Shown here piece by piece: positions 8,798 to 16,700 of a DNA stretch of 64,000 bases. Origin of the DNA: Granulosicoccus antarcticus IMCC3135. Its GTDB lineage: Bacteria > Pseudomonadota > Gammaproteobacteria > Granulosicoccales > Granulosicoccaceae. The notes beneath the pieces were generated by a model. The model did no database searches and had not been told where the DNA came from. It saw only the letters and a list, made by a program, of their open reading frames with translations. Location of the stretch: positions 124,501 through 188,500 of the forward strand of contig NZ_CP018632.1 of NCBI RefSeq assembly GCF_002215215.1. The letters run 5' to 3'. Numbering within the stretch: position 1 is the stretch's first letter; every line of letters begins with the position of its first letter. The translations under genes and the position numbers were made by a program.

Positions 8798-10509
8798 TTG
8801 CCGGTGTCAGGCTGCGCGCTGGCCTGTTTGGAAACGATGAAGGAGCCGATAGCCAGATAGTCCAGGCCTGTCGAGAAGAAGCAGCGGATGGCATCTCGAG
8901 GGGACTCGACTACGGGTTCGCCCTGAATGTTGAAGCTGGTGTTCAATACCACGGGTACCCCTGTTCTTTGCCCCAACTGGGTGATGAGCTCATGATACAG
9001 CGGGTTGGTGTCCCTGCGTACGGTCTGCAAACGTGCGCTGCCATCCACATGGGTGATAGCTGGCAATTGTGCCTGTTTGTCTTCGCGCACCTGGCAGACC
9101 TTGAGCATGAAGGGAGCCTCTACCTGAATATCGAAGAACTCGCCAGCGGCCTCAACCGTTGCCGAAGGGGCAAAGGGTCGATAGGCTTCGCGGAATTTGA
9201 CTTCGCTGTTGATTTTGGCCTTCATGTCCGGATAGGCCGGGTTGGCGAGGATGCTGCGAGCCCCCAGTGCTCGAGGGCCGATTTCCATACGACCCTGGAA
9301 CCAGCCGAGAATATGACCTTGCTCCAGCAGTTGGGCTGCCTCCAGAGCAACGTTACCGGCTCGATGGTAGGAGAGTTTGAATTGTTTCAGCAACGCCTCG
9401 ATGTTCACGTCGTCGTATTGATTACCGACATAGGGATTGTCATGAACGGCGGTACGCGGCTGAGCAAGCGTTTGATGCAGTACGGTAAAGGCGGCGCCGA
9501 TGGATGTGCCGTTGTCGCCCGCTGCCGGCATGATGTAGACATCATCAAAGCCTGCCTCGCGTAGCAGGCGTCCGTTCATGACGCTGTTCAGGGCGACACC
9601 GCCTGCGATCACCAGATAAGGGGCGTTGGTTCGTTGCTTGAGAATGCTGGCCATGGCAAGGGCGCACTCTTCCAGCACTTGCTGGAAGGCGGCGGCCACG
9701 TCGTGGTGATGTGTCTTGAATTCACCATCAAGGGGCCTGGGTTTGCCAAAGGTCTGATGGAATAGGTCCGAACAGCGGCGGTAGCCCCAGTACTGGTAGC
9801 TGAAGTAGTCAAGGTTGACCTGTAATTGGCCCTCGGCATTGACTGTCACGCATTTTCTGGCCTGCTTGATAAAGCTGGAAGCATCACCCAGAGGTGCCAG
9901 TCCCATGGTTTTGCCTTCATCGTAGTTGGGTTTGAAACCGCAGAACTCGGTAACGGCCTCATAGACCGAACCCAGAGAGTTGGGGAACAGGCTTTCGTTG
10001 AAGCAGGTAACGTCTGTACCACGACCTTCACCCAGCCAGGCACAAGCCCATTCACCGGAGCCGTCGATAGCCATGATGGCAGCGTGCTCATAGGGACTGA
10101 CAAAAAAGCTGCCGGCGGCATGTGCCAGATGGTGCTGTATGTAGTGAACCTGAGGCGACTTGCCACTGGGCCAGTGGGCTTTCATGAAAGCCTTGAAGCG
10201 CTGTTGCTTGAAGATACCTGCAACCAGTTCATGCTTGATGAAGGGCAGGCTCTTGTGCGGCGCTTTCAGGGCGTAAAGAGTTTTTGGCAACCACTGGTGC
10301 GTCGGTTTGATCGAGAGCGCTATATGGTCAATGTCGGCATAATCGATGCCGGCGACCTCAAGACATCGCTGAATGGCCAGTTCAGGAAAGGCACGAGTGT
10401 GCTTGTCACGCGAAAAGCGTTCTTCTTCCAGCGCCACCACCAGTTCACCATCGCGCACAATACAGGCGCTGGTGTCGTGGAACCATGTGTTCAGTCCGAG
10501 AATAATCAT
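8794..10509 (-). CDS. NodU/CmcH/TobZ-family carbamoyltransferase
   Basis: A 571-residue cytoplasmic enzyme of the family that transfers a carbamoyl group from carbamoyl phosphate, through an adenylate intermediate, to a hydroxyl on a sugar or natural product. The N-terminal domain has the ASKHA-type start ILGLNTWFHDTSACIV and the metal-binding HHLAHAAGSFF run, followed by MAIDGSGEWACAWLG and the IAGGVALNSVMNGRLL block. The C-terminal domain shows FQGRMEIGPRALGARSI and VVLNTSFNIQGEPVVESP. All hallmark blocks are intact. It sits nine bases after the acyltransferase gene and overlaps the membrane-protein gene by four. The acceptor molecule cannot be told from the sequence. Confidence 0.92.
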   Translation of the reverse strand: MIILGLNTWFHDTSACIVRDGELVVALEEERFSRDKHTRAFPELAIQRCLEVAGIDYADIDHIALSIKPTHQWLPKTLYALKAPHKSLPFIKHELVAGIFKQQRFKAFMKAHWPSGKSPQVHYIQHHLAHAAGSFFVSPYEHAAIMAIDGSGEWACAWLGEGRGTDVTCFNESLFPNSLGSVYEAVTEFCGFKPNYDEGKTMGLAPLGDASSFIKQARKCVTVNAEGQLQVNLDYFSYQYWGYRRCSDLFHQTFGKPRPLDGEFKTHHHDVAAAFQQVLEECALAMASILKQRTNAPYLVIAGGVALNSVMNGRLLREAGFDDVYIMPAAGDNGTSIGAAFTVLHQTLAQPRTAVHDNPYVGNQYDDVNIEALLKQFKLSYHRAGNVALEAAQLLEQGHILGWFQGRMEIGPRALGARSILANPAYPDMKAKINSEVKFREAYRPFAPSATVEAAGEFFDIQVEAPFMLKVCQVREDKQAQLPAITHVDGSARLQTVRRDTNPLYHELITQLGQRTGVPVVLNTSFNIQGEPVVESPRDAIRCFFSTGLDYLAIGSFIVSKQASAQPDTGK

Positions 10510-10518
10510 ACGATCAAT

Positions 10519-11619
10519 TTATGCCGCACGCCGGACACGGGCGCGAGCTGTTTGTTTCAGGCGGTCCAGAGTGCGTAGAGCAAGACCACCAGGATTGTTG
10601 GCATAGCGTGTCAGATGCCATACGGATTCGGTATGTGGGTGCCAGCGCTCCGCCCAGGACGGTGAGGACACCAGGCTGAGTGTTGACAAGCCAAGTTTGC
10701 TGGCCTGTTCGGCCGTATCCTGCAATAACAGGGAGCCGGGCGAGTATTGACTGTGTTGTTCACTGTAGGCAATCTTCAACAGGCTCAGACACTGACCGGT
10801 TTGCAAGCCGAACTGCGCGGCTATGCACTCTTCATCAAGCCACAATAGAATGATCACCGGTTGCAGCCCCTCGAATCGTGGTGCCAGCAAACGGCGATAG
10901 AAATTTGTCAGTGCAGGGTCTGCAGCAATGGCCGTGGATTCTCCCTGCGCACCTTTCCAGCCGGAGGCCTCAAGGTGCAGAAATCGTGAGTAGGCTTCGG
11001 GCAGCTCGTCTGGCTGACGGACCCACTGCATGCGCAACTGTCCCGCCTCCTGAAGTTTATGACGCAAGCGTTTCAGATTGCGCCTCAGTTTACCGCTGGC
11101 TGGCGGCAAGCCTTCTTGCAAATCGAACCAGGCTGATTGGCGTGCCGGGCGTTGTTCCCAGTGCGCGTGTGTTTGGCTGACAGTTGTGTTGTCCAGATTC
11201 TGCTCGGCAAGCATGCCGAGTAGTGCAGAGCGCTCTGGCACATTGCAGATTTGCCAGTCCCACTGCGCGGTTCCTGCCAGAGACAGGGCGCTCTGGATGG
11301 CAGAATTACTCTCGATAGCGCTCATCCGGGGATGTATCAACACATCACCCAGAGTCAGGTGGTCATGCCTAGGGGCATGGAATCGATGCCGCTGGGCACG
11401 TGCCTGCAATGGCAGCATCAGCTTCAACTGGTCGCCTTGATGCACGCAGGCAAGCTCCACCGGACACTGCAGCAGGTTCTCATCCGCCGCCAGAATCCAG
11501 TCTGGATGGTGATAGAAACGCGGTTCTGCCTGCGATGAAAACAGTTTCAGCCAGCCACATTTGCTGATGCGCTCTTCATCCAGTCGTTCTATATGGGTAT
11601 TGATCAGTGGCTCTGCCAT
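10519..11619 (-). CDS. CelD/BcsL-type GNAT acyltransferase
   Basis: A 366-residue protein with a GNAT fold of the CelD (Acetyltransf_6) type, recognised by the block LHLEASGWKGAQGE and, further on, IILLWLDEECIAAQFGLQ and KIAYSEQHSQYSPGSLLLQD. The N-terminal half (FYHHPDWILAADENL, LMLPLQARAQRHRF) matches the usual first half of these duplicated GNAT proteins. Members often act in polysaccharide or capsule biosynthesis as acyl- or aminoacyl-transferases. It is first in the four-gene operon. The pairing with a carbamoyltransferase suggests both modify one glycan or small molecule. Confidence 0.82.
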   Translation of the reverse strand: MAEPLINTHIERLDEERISKCGWLKLFSSQAEPRFYHHPDWILAADENLLQCPVELACVHQGDQLKLMLPLQARAQRHRFHAPRHDHLTLGDVLIHPRMSAIESNSAIQSALSLAGTAQWDWQICNVPERSALLGMLAEQNLDNTTVSQTHAHWEQRPARQSAWFDLQEGLPPASGKLRRNLKRLRHKLQEAGQLRMQWVRQPDELPEAYSRFLHLEASGWKGAQGESTAIAADPALTNFYRRLLAPRFEGLQPVIILLWLDEECIAAQFGLQTGQCLSLLKIAYSEQHSQYSPGSLLLQDTAEQASKLGLSTLSLVSSPSWAERWHPHTESVWHLTRYANNPGGLALRTLDRLKQTARARVRRAA

Positions 11620-11690
11620 GGAGCGGGGAATGCCTCGCAGTCGTCCTGCTGTCTAGTTGTTTCTGGTTATCGGCGGAGCGCTGGATGACT

Positions 11691-12698
11691 TCAATGAATA
11701 CTGCGAACCTGGGCAGCACTGACGGCCATGATATTCACGATATCGTCGATGCTGCAGCCTCTACTCAGATCATTTACCGGTTTTGCAAGTCCTTGAAGAA
11801 TGGGGCCGATAGCCTGTGCACCTCCAAAACGCTGGATGAGTTTATACCCGATATTGCCGGCATCAAGGGTTGGGAATATCAAGATATTGCAAGGATTTTC
11901 ACTTGCCTGTTCTGGTGCCTTGCGATGCAGAATTTCAGGGACTACGGCTGCATCGAGCTGGACTTCGCCGACAATGCGCCACTCACTGCGCATCTGCCTT
12001 GCCAGAGCCGTTGCCTGAGTGACTTTGCTGACGGCTGCATTGCGGGCGCTGCCGTTGGTGGAAAAAGACAGCATGGCCACCTCCGGCGTAATGCCGGTCA
12101 ATTGTATTGCCGTATCACCGGTGGCAACTGCGATGGCCGCCAGTTGCTCGGCATCAGGATTGATAACCAGCGCACAATCACCGATCAGCATTAAATCGGA
12201 GACCGGGTGCTCTTGCTTGAGCAACATGATAAAGCAGCTGGAGACCAGGGTTTCACCCGAACGGGTGCCCACATAGCGCTTGGCATTGCGCACCACATCA
12301 GCTGTGGAGGTCGTGGCTCCAGCGACGCAGGCGTCAGCATCGCCTTCACTGACCATCAGGCAGGCAAAGGTGAGCGGGTCTTCCAGTGCATGGTCGGCCT
12401 TTTCAGCGGTCATGCCGCGATCGCCACGTTTTCGCAAAAGAGCCGCAATATAGGCATCGCGACGGCTGTAGCTGGCAGGATCTACAATGGTAATGCCCTC
12501 AAGCGAGAGTTCCAGCCTGTTGGCGATAGCCTGCAACTGCTCTTTCTGACCGAGCAGAATCGGGTCTGCAAGGCGGCGCAGGTAAGCCTCTACGGCTGCC
12601 GTCAGGATTCGCTCATCTTTGCCTTCTGGCAAGACCACACGTCGGATGTTGCTGCGCGCGGCATCCAGCACACGATCAAAAGCGGACATAGTCTTCAT
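11691..12698 (-). CDS. pta: Phosphate acetyltransferase, short form
   Basis: A 335-residue PTA/PTB-domain enzyme interconverting acetyl-CoA and acetyl phosphate. Family blocks: RVVLPEGKDERIL at the N-terminus, MVSEGDADACVAGATTSTADVVRNA, SSCFIML, MLIGDCALVINPDAEQLA, SFSTNGSA and VGEVQLDAAVVPEI, ending DIVNIMAVSAAQV. It lacks the N-terminal regulatory domains of the 700-residue enterobacterial enzyme and corresponds to the compact bacterial form. No acetate kinase gene is in the window. It is transcribed divergently from the HTH plus binding-domain regulator, with only 80 bases between the starts. Confidence 0.9.
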   Translation of the reverse strand: MKTMSAFDRVLDAARSNIRRVVLPEGKDERILTAAVEAYLRRLADPILLGQKEQLQAIANRLELSLEGITIVDPASYSRRDAYIAALLRKRGDRGMTAEKADHALEDPLTFACLMVSEGDADACVAGATTSTADVVRNAKRYVGTRSGETLVSSCFIMLLKQEHPVSDLMLIGDCALVINPDAEQLAAIAVATGDTAIQLTGITPEVAMLSFSTNGSARNAAVSKVTQATALARQMRSEWRIVGEVQLDAAVVPEILHRKAPEQASENPCNILIFPTLDAGNIGYKLIQRFGGAQAIGPILQGLAKPVNDLSRGCSIDDIVNIMAVSAAQVRSIH

Positions 12699-12778
12699 GC
12701 TTCGTCTGGGGGTGAGTGATTCTACGGCAAACAGGCTTGTAGTACCTATTACGCGCTCGGACAGTTAAAATTCCGCTT

Positions 12779-13666
12779 ATGAATTTATCAGATGATCCGT
12801 ACCTCACCACGCGTGAGTTGGCCGAACTGCTGCGCATCAAAGAGCGCAAGGTTTATGATATGGCGACCCATGGCGATGTGCCCTGCGTGCGTGTCGTGGG
12901 AAAGTTGCTGTTTCCACGTAGCGAAATAATGCAGTGGATTGCTGCCTCACGCTCCGGCCCGCAGGCCAATGGGGCACCAATGGTTTTGCCGCCGACGGTG
13001 CTCGGCAGTCACGATCCATTGCTGGACTGGGCTTTGCGAGAATCAGGCAGTGCTCTGGCAGCTTTCATGGATGGTAGTGCTGACGGTCTCAGGCGCATGG
13101 CTGTGAACGAAGGCGTGGCTTGTGGCACACACTTGCATGAGGCAGATGGCTGGAATGTCAACACGGTCAGTGAGCAGTTCGAGCATCAGCCCGTGGTGCT
13201 GGTGGAATTTGCAAAGCGTGTTCGGGGGCTGATTGTTGCCGCCGGCAATCCATTGCAGTTGTCAGATGTGGCCTCACTGGCGGGCCATAGGGTTGCACGC
13301 CGACAAGATAATGCTGCCAGTCAGCAGCTGTTTGAACATTTGCTGGGGAAGGCTGAGATGACTAACGATGCCGTGCAGATGGTCGAAGATTGTGCCCGGA
13401 CCGAGGACGAACTGGGCATGCAAGTATTTGATGGACGCGTTGATGCTGCCTTTGGTCTGGCTTCGGTAGCATCACGCCTGAGGTTGGAATTTGTGCCATT
13501 ACTGGAAGAGCGCTTTGATCTGTTGGTCTGGCGACAGGCGTGGTTCGAACCTGCCTTCCAGCATTTACTGACGTTCATGCAGAGTGAGGCTTTCAGGAAT
13601 AAAGCAGCCTCTCTGGGCGGTTATGATATCTCCAGCCTGGGTAAAGTGCACTTCAACGGGCGATAA
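12779..13666 (+). CDS. One-component regulator: excisionase-like HTH fused to a periplasmic-binding-like domain
   Basis: A 295-residue cytoplasmic protein. Residues about 6-60 (PYLTTRELAELLRIKERKVY, then a VGKLLFPRSEIMQWIAA wing) form a MerR/excisionase-type winged HTH. Residues about 90-290 form a type 2 periplasmic-binding-like domain without signal peptide, with segments such as VVLVEFAKRVRGLIVAAGNP and GRVDAAFGLASVASRLRLEF, related to the domain of molybdate/tungstate-type binding proteins. Such fusions are ligand-sensing repressors or activators, often of oxyanion uptake or molybdoenzyme genes. It diverges from pta, which may be a target. It is not a phage excisionase, despite its HTH type. 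Confidence 0.8.
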   Translation: MNLSDDPYLTTRELAELLRIKERKVYDMATHGDVPCVRVVGKLLFPRSEIMQWIAASRSGPQANGAPMVLPPTVLGSHDPLLDWALRESGSALAAFMDGSADGLRRMAVNEGVACGTHLHEADGWNVNTVSEQFEHQPVVLVEFAKRVRGLIVAAGNPLQLSDVASLAGHRVARRQDNAASQQLFEHLLGKAEMTNDAVQMVEDCARTEDELGMQVFDGRVDAAFGLASVASRLRLEFVPLLEERFDLLVWRQAWFEPAFQHLLTFMQSEAFRNKAASLGGYDISSLGKVHFNGR

Positions 13667-13684
13667 CCCGGGAGCTTGCCCGGG
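13667..13684. terminator. CCCGGG hairpin between convergent genes
   Basis: CCCGGG-AGCTTG-CCCGGG gives a 6-bp GC stem just after the regulator stop and 14 bases before the convergent DUF3570 stop. There is no clear T-run. A nearly identical hairpin occurs at 49382-49399. Confidence 0.45.
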
Positions 13685-13697
13685 AATTGACTAAACG

Positions 13698-15029
13698 CTA
13701 GAAATCCCGGATGAAGCGCACGAAAAAGGCGTCAACATCTGGGAACAGTGTCTGATCTGCCAAAGCGCCGAACTTTTTGTCCGGTTCTTTGCCCGATTGC
13801 AGGTAATATTCAGCAGCCACACTCCAGCCTCGGGTACCGGAACGTCGTCCGTATTCCAGTCCCAGAGTCGTGGCGGTAAATTCACCCAGGCGGTAATCGG
13901 CTGAGGCAAAGCTGTGCGAATCACCACTGACGGGACGCTCGCTACCCACGAAAAAGGGTGTGTAGAAGTCAGCTGCGGATTGCTGATACAAGCGTATATG
14001 TGGTTGCCAGTAACTACCGTTGTTGCTGGCAATGCGGTAGCGAAAGTCCAGTGTGTGTGAATTGATGCCCCAGTCATCAGTCAGGAAACGGTAGGAGGAA
14101 TCCAGAATATTGTCTCCCAAGGCAATTTTGTATTGTGCATACAGGCTGTGCTTGGTACGTGAATCCGGCCTGTTCTCGTAGGCCACGGTAGGCAGATCTG
14201 GTTGCACAGAGTTTTCGAACACCGGGTTACCGGTTATGGGGTCAACCACACTGATGAATTTGTAAGGATCATTCAGATAGCCATCGGATGAGCTCAAGGA
14301 ATAGTTGATCTGGAAAAGACTGCGCTTGTTGATGATCTGCGTCAGTCCAAATACGGCATCGATCACTTGCTTGTCACTGCCAGAGCCTTGCCGGAGCGGG
14401 TCTGTATCTTCGGGCTGCATGGCCGCAAACGGGATGGGTTCACCTCCGACGGGGGAGCCTGAGTCTGCACTTAATGAGAGGCCACCCGAGAGAGTCGTGT
14501 TGCCTGCGTTGATGTCCTTCGCCAGTCCGCCGCTGATTCCCAGTGACAGGTAGTCATATTCCTTCGACAGGGCAGTACCCAGATTGAGCGTCAACTCTTC
14601 GGCTACCGGGCGTTCCCAGTTTGCATTGAAGGTAAGGCGCGTATCCTTGAATGTGTCATCCAGTGGCGTTTGTCCACTGGCAATGGTGTAGCTGCCATTG
14701 CCCGATGGTCGGGTGAATGTCTGCGGTAGCTCCGAGCTGACCGCGCCGGTTGCCGAGGCTCCCGTGAGCGTATCCAGTGTCAGCTTGAGTGTCAGATACT
14801 CATCGGTATCCAGATTTTTCTTCGCGCTGATCACCGGTTCGATAGCACTGACACGGCCCGATTCACTGTAATACATCAGCCCTGCGCTGGTTTCCCAATC
14901 CTGCAGATCGGGAAGCCAATCGGCGCTGACACCACCGCTTGCCAGCAGCGCACCCGTGGCTATGCCCAGCGTGGCTCGTATGGATGGATGTCTGGACTTG
15001 TTCGTTTGACTGGAATCAGTTACAGCCAC
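13698..15029 (-). CDS. DUF3570 family envelope protein
   Basis: A protein of about 443 residues matching the DUF3570 family: exported, beta-rich, outer-membrane-like, with alternating aromatic strands (DWETSAGLMYYSESGRVS near the start, FFVRFIRDF as a terminal Phe-ending strand typical of barrels). A hydrophobic export signal lies in ATLGIATGALLASGGVSA. The longer open frame would start 63 bases upstream inside the lipoprotein gene. I prefer GTG at 15027-15029 because a GGAGG at 15038-15042 lies eight bases before it. The start then overlaps the end of the DUF4266 gene. DUF3570, DUF4266 and thioredoxin genes commonly travel together. Function is unknown. Confidence 0.8.
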   Translation of the reverse strand: MAVTDSSQTNKSRHPSIRATLGIATGALLASGGVSADWLPDLQDWETSAGLMYYSESGRVSAIEPVISAKKNLDTDEYLTLKLTLDTLTGASATGAVSSELPQTFTRPSGNGSYTIASGQTPLDDTFKDTRLTFNANWERPVAEELTLNLGTALSKEYDYLSLGISGGLAKDINAGNTTLSGGLSLSADSGSPVGGEPIPFAAMQPEDTDPLRQGSGSDKQVIDAVFGLTQIINKRSLFQINYSLSSSDGYLNDPYKFISVVDPITGNPVFENSVQPDLPTVAYENRPDSRTKHSLYAQYKIALGDNILDSSYRFLTDDWGINSHTLDFRYRIASNNGSYWQPHIRLYQQSAADFYTPFFVGSERPVSGDSHSFASADYRLGEFTATTLGLEYGRRSGTRGWSVAAEYYLQSGKEPDKKFGALADQTLFPDVDAFFVRFIRDF

Positions 15030-15258
15030 AGCCACCGCCTCCAAAACTGCGACCACCACTGGAGGCCTCCTTGCTGAAGTAGATGTGGTCATCCAGTGCC
15101 GCGGCGATTGGCTGGCTGGTCAATGCCATTTCTGGTCTGGCCAGCGTGCCTCTTTCCCAGGGCTGCACGCCCAGAGAACTGCAGCCGCCCAGCGCGATCA
15201 GCAGGGGGCCGAGAACGAGTATTCGAGACAAGTGTTGCAAGCGAGGTGTTGTTTTCAT
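15016..15258 (-). CDS. DUF4266 small lipoprotein with Gly-rich CxC tail
   Basis: An 80-residue lipoprotein. The lipobox LLIALGGC puts the lipidated Cys near residue 26. After the mature start come QPWERGTLARPEMAL and HIYFSKEASSGGRSF, the conserved DUF4266 pattern, ending in a Gly-rich Cys tail (GGGGCGCN). The chosen Met gives a normal signal peptide; an ATG four codons earlier is also possible. The gene lies between the thioredoxin-like gene and DUF3570, overlapping the latter. The CxC tail could be a substrate of the co-encoded thioredoxin or a metal ligand; this is inference. Confidence 0.8.
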   Translation of the reverse strand: MKTTPRLQHLSRILVLGPLLIALGGCSSLGVQPWERGTLARPEMALTSQPIAAALDDHIYFSKEASSGGRSFGGGGCGCN

Positions 15259-15318
15259 ACAGATGTTCAATTCAATCGATTTGTCGTGTTGGTGGATGTC
15301 GGGGGAATCAGTTGCAGG

Positions 15319-15777
15319 CTATCTACTGATGTTCTCCGTGATCCATTGACGCAGCTCGTCGGAATCCTTCTTCCGGAAGCCCACATGTTTACCAATCAGC
15401 TGTCCTTCACGGTCATACAGGTAGGAGGTCGGCATGCCGGGGACCTCGTATTGTGCCGCTAGCTCTCCACCATGATCGAACACAATGTCGAAGGGTGTTT
15501 CATAGTCGACGAGAAATGCCACTGCGTCGTCGCGTTTTTCATCAACATTGATGGCCACGATAGCCAGATCATCCTTGTGCTCACTGGCAATATCGGCCAT
15601 GAAAGGGAAGGAGGCACGGCAAGGCGTGCACCAGGACGCCCAGAAATCCACATAGACGATCTTGCCCTTGTAGTTGGCAAGATCGAAATCTGCGGCTTCC
15701 AGCTGTTGCTGAGCGAAGAGTTGATGACTTCCGGCAAAGAGTATGAGGACGCCTAGCAGCTGTTTGACAATTTTCAT
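15319..15777 (-). CDS. TlpA/ResA-like periplasmic thioredoxin
   Basis: A 152-residue exported thioredoxin-fold protein. The signal peptide is LLGVLILFAGSHQLFA, the active site WCTPC is at residues 49-53 within VYVDFWASWCTPCRASFPF, and the cis-Pro loop is VPGMPTSYL. TlpA/ResA-type proteins reduce periplasmic disulfides, often for cytochrome maturation or metal-centre assembly. It lies 34 bases downstream of the cytochrome b gene and upstream of the CxC-tailed DUF4266 lipoprotein, a plausible redox partner. Confidence 0.9.
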   Translation of the reverse strand: MKIVKQLLGVLILFAGSHQLFAQQQLEAADFDLANYKGKIVYVDFWASWCTPCRASFPFMADIASEHKDDLAIVAINVDEKRDDAVAFLVDYETPFDIVFDHGGELAAQYEVPGMPTSYLYDREGQLIGKHVGFRKKDSDELRQWITENISR

Positions 15778-15811
15778 TTAATGCTCCGGTATGCACCGCC
15801 GTGTGCCGTGT

Positions 15812-16357
15812 TCAAGTGATGTCGCCGGGTTCGGCGCCTCGCTTCTTGCCATTGATCATGGCTTTGATCAGGTTTTCCTTGTGCCGATAGCTCGCATGAA
15901 GCACACCAGTAACATGAATAAGAACCATCATTAACATGAGTGTGGCGGTGGCGTCATGGATATTCATGACCCATTGCACACCCCAGAATGCATCCAGTGT
16001 GTACATCCAGCCTGTGAGGGCCGTTACCAGCATGGCCAGAATGAGTGCCACAATCATGTAGCCGCCAGCCGGATTGTGGCCAATGTAACGGGGCTCCTTG
16101 CGCCCTCGCATGGCTTGCAGGAAAGCCGCGACGCTGGCTGGTGTTCTGACAAATTGCTGGAATCGCGCATAGTAAGAGCCTGCCAGGCCCCATATCAAAC
16201 GAGTACCGATCAGTAGGGCCGCACTGTAGCCGGCCCATTCATGCAGATCCCGCCAGTCCTCGGCGCTCAGCCAGGCGATGGCAAAGCTGGCGACGAGGCT
16301 CCAGTGAAAAAATCGCACGAACGGGTCCCAGACGGATATTGTCTGGTTGTTCTTCAC
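15812..16357 (-). CDS. Di-haem cytochrome b561-type membrane protein
   Basis: A 181-residue four-helix membrane protein of the bacterial cytochrome b561 / Ni-hydrogenase b-subunit family. Candidate haem-ligand histidines fall in WDPFVRFFHWSLV (helix 1), WRDLHEWAGYSAALL (helix 2), VMNIHDATATL (helix 3) and VLIHVTGVLHASY (helix 4). The family passes electrons between quinol and periplasmic acceptors. It follows the PepSY gene by 11 bases and precedes the thioredoxin gene by 34, so it is part of the envelope redox operon. Confidence 0.9.
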   Translation of the reverse strand: MKNNQTISVWDPFVRFFHWSLVASFAIAWLSAEDWRDLHEWAGYSAALLIGTRLIWGLAGSYYARFQQFVRTPASVAAFLQAMRGRKEPRYIGHNPAGGYMIVALILAMLVTALTGWMYTLDAFWGVQWVMNIHDATATLMLMMVLIHVTGVLHASYRHKENLIKAMINGKKRGAEPGDIT

Positions 16358-16368
16358 AGGCTTGCGAA

Positions 16369-16644
16369 CTAGTCTTTTTGTGACTTGATCAGTTCGAAGG
16401 TCTGCGGGTTGAAGTAGGCTTCAACACGTTCGCCTTCTGAGTTGAGTGCGTAAGCTTCGTAGCAGCCCTCATCAACTTTGATGGTCTTGACTTTCCAGCC
16501 ATCTGATTCAAGTTTGGACTGCAGGGCTCCAATCGGTTGTCTGTCTGCTTCGGCGACGTGGCACAGATCGCTGGCATAGAGGTTGCCGGCTGCAATGGTG
16601 GCCAGCAGGCCAAGTGCGGTGAGTATGATGGGCTGTTTAAGCAT
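16369..16644 (-). CDS. Small exported PepSY-domain protein
   Basis: A 91-residue secreted protein with signal peptide (PIILTALGLLATIAAGNLYA) and one PepSY-type domain: LQSKLESDGWKVKTIKVDEG and YEAYALNSEGERVEAYFNPQTFEL. Small PepSY proteins next to two-component systems and cytochrome b genes are common in proteobacteria; they may act as periplasmic inhibitors, sensors or haem/redox accessory proteins. It is first in the redox operon, and its start faces the divergent response regulator across two inverted repeats. Confidence 0.85.
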   Translation of the reverse strand: MLKQPIILTALGLLATIAAGNLYASDLCHVAEADRQPIGALQSKLESDGWKVKTIKVDEGCYEAYALNSEGERVEAYFNPQTFELIKSQKD

Positions 16645-16650
16645 GGTAAG

Positions 16651-16682
16651 TCTGACTCAGTGTGGCTCGATATCGAGTCAGA
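16651..16682. promoter_or_regulatory. Inverted repeat with 8-bp arms upstream of the PepSY gene
   Basis: TCTGACTC (16651-16658) and GAGTCAGA (16675-16682) are perfect inverted arms separated by 16 bases. They lie seven bases upstream of the PepSY start codon, inside the divergent control region, so protein binding here could regulate the redox operon. Confidence 0.45.
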
Positions 16683-16700
16683 ACAGATTGAAGTACTTAG

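Noticed and set aside
9826-10578. 250-codon plus-strand frame within the carbamoyltransferase gene
   Set aside because: Antisense shadow of a clearly recognised enzyme; no domain or ribosome-binding site supports it.
12779-13666. Possible phage excisionase or integrative element, from the HTH type
   Set aside because: The HTH is fused to a binding-protein-like domain and no integrase, attachment site or phage gene is near; it is a one-component regulator.
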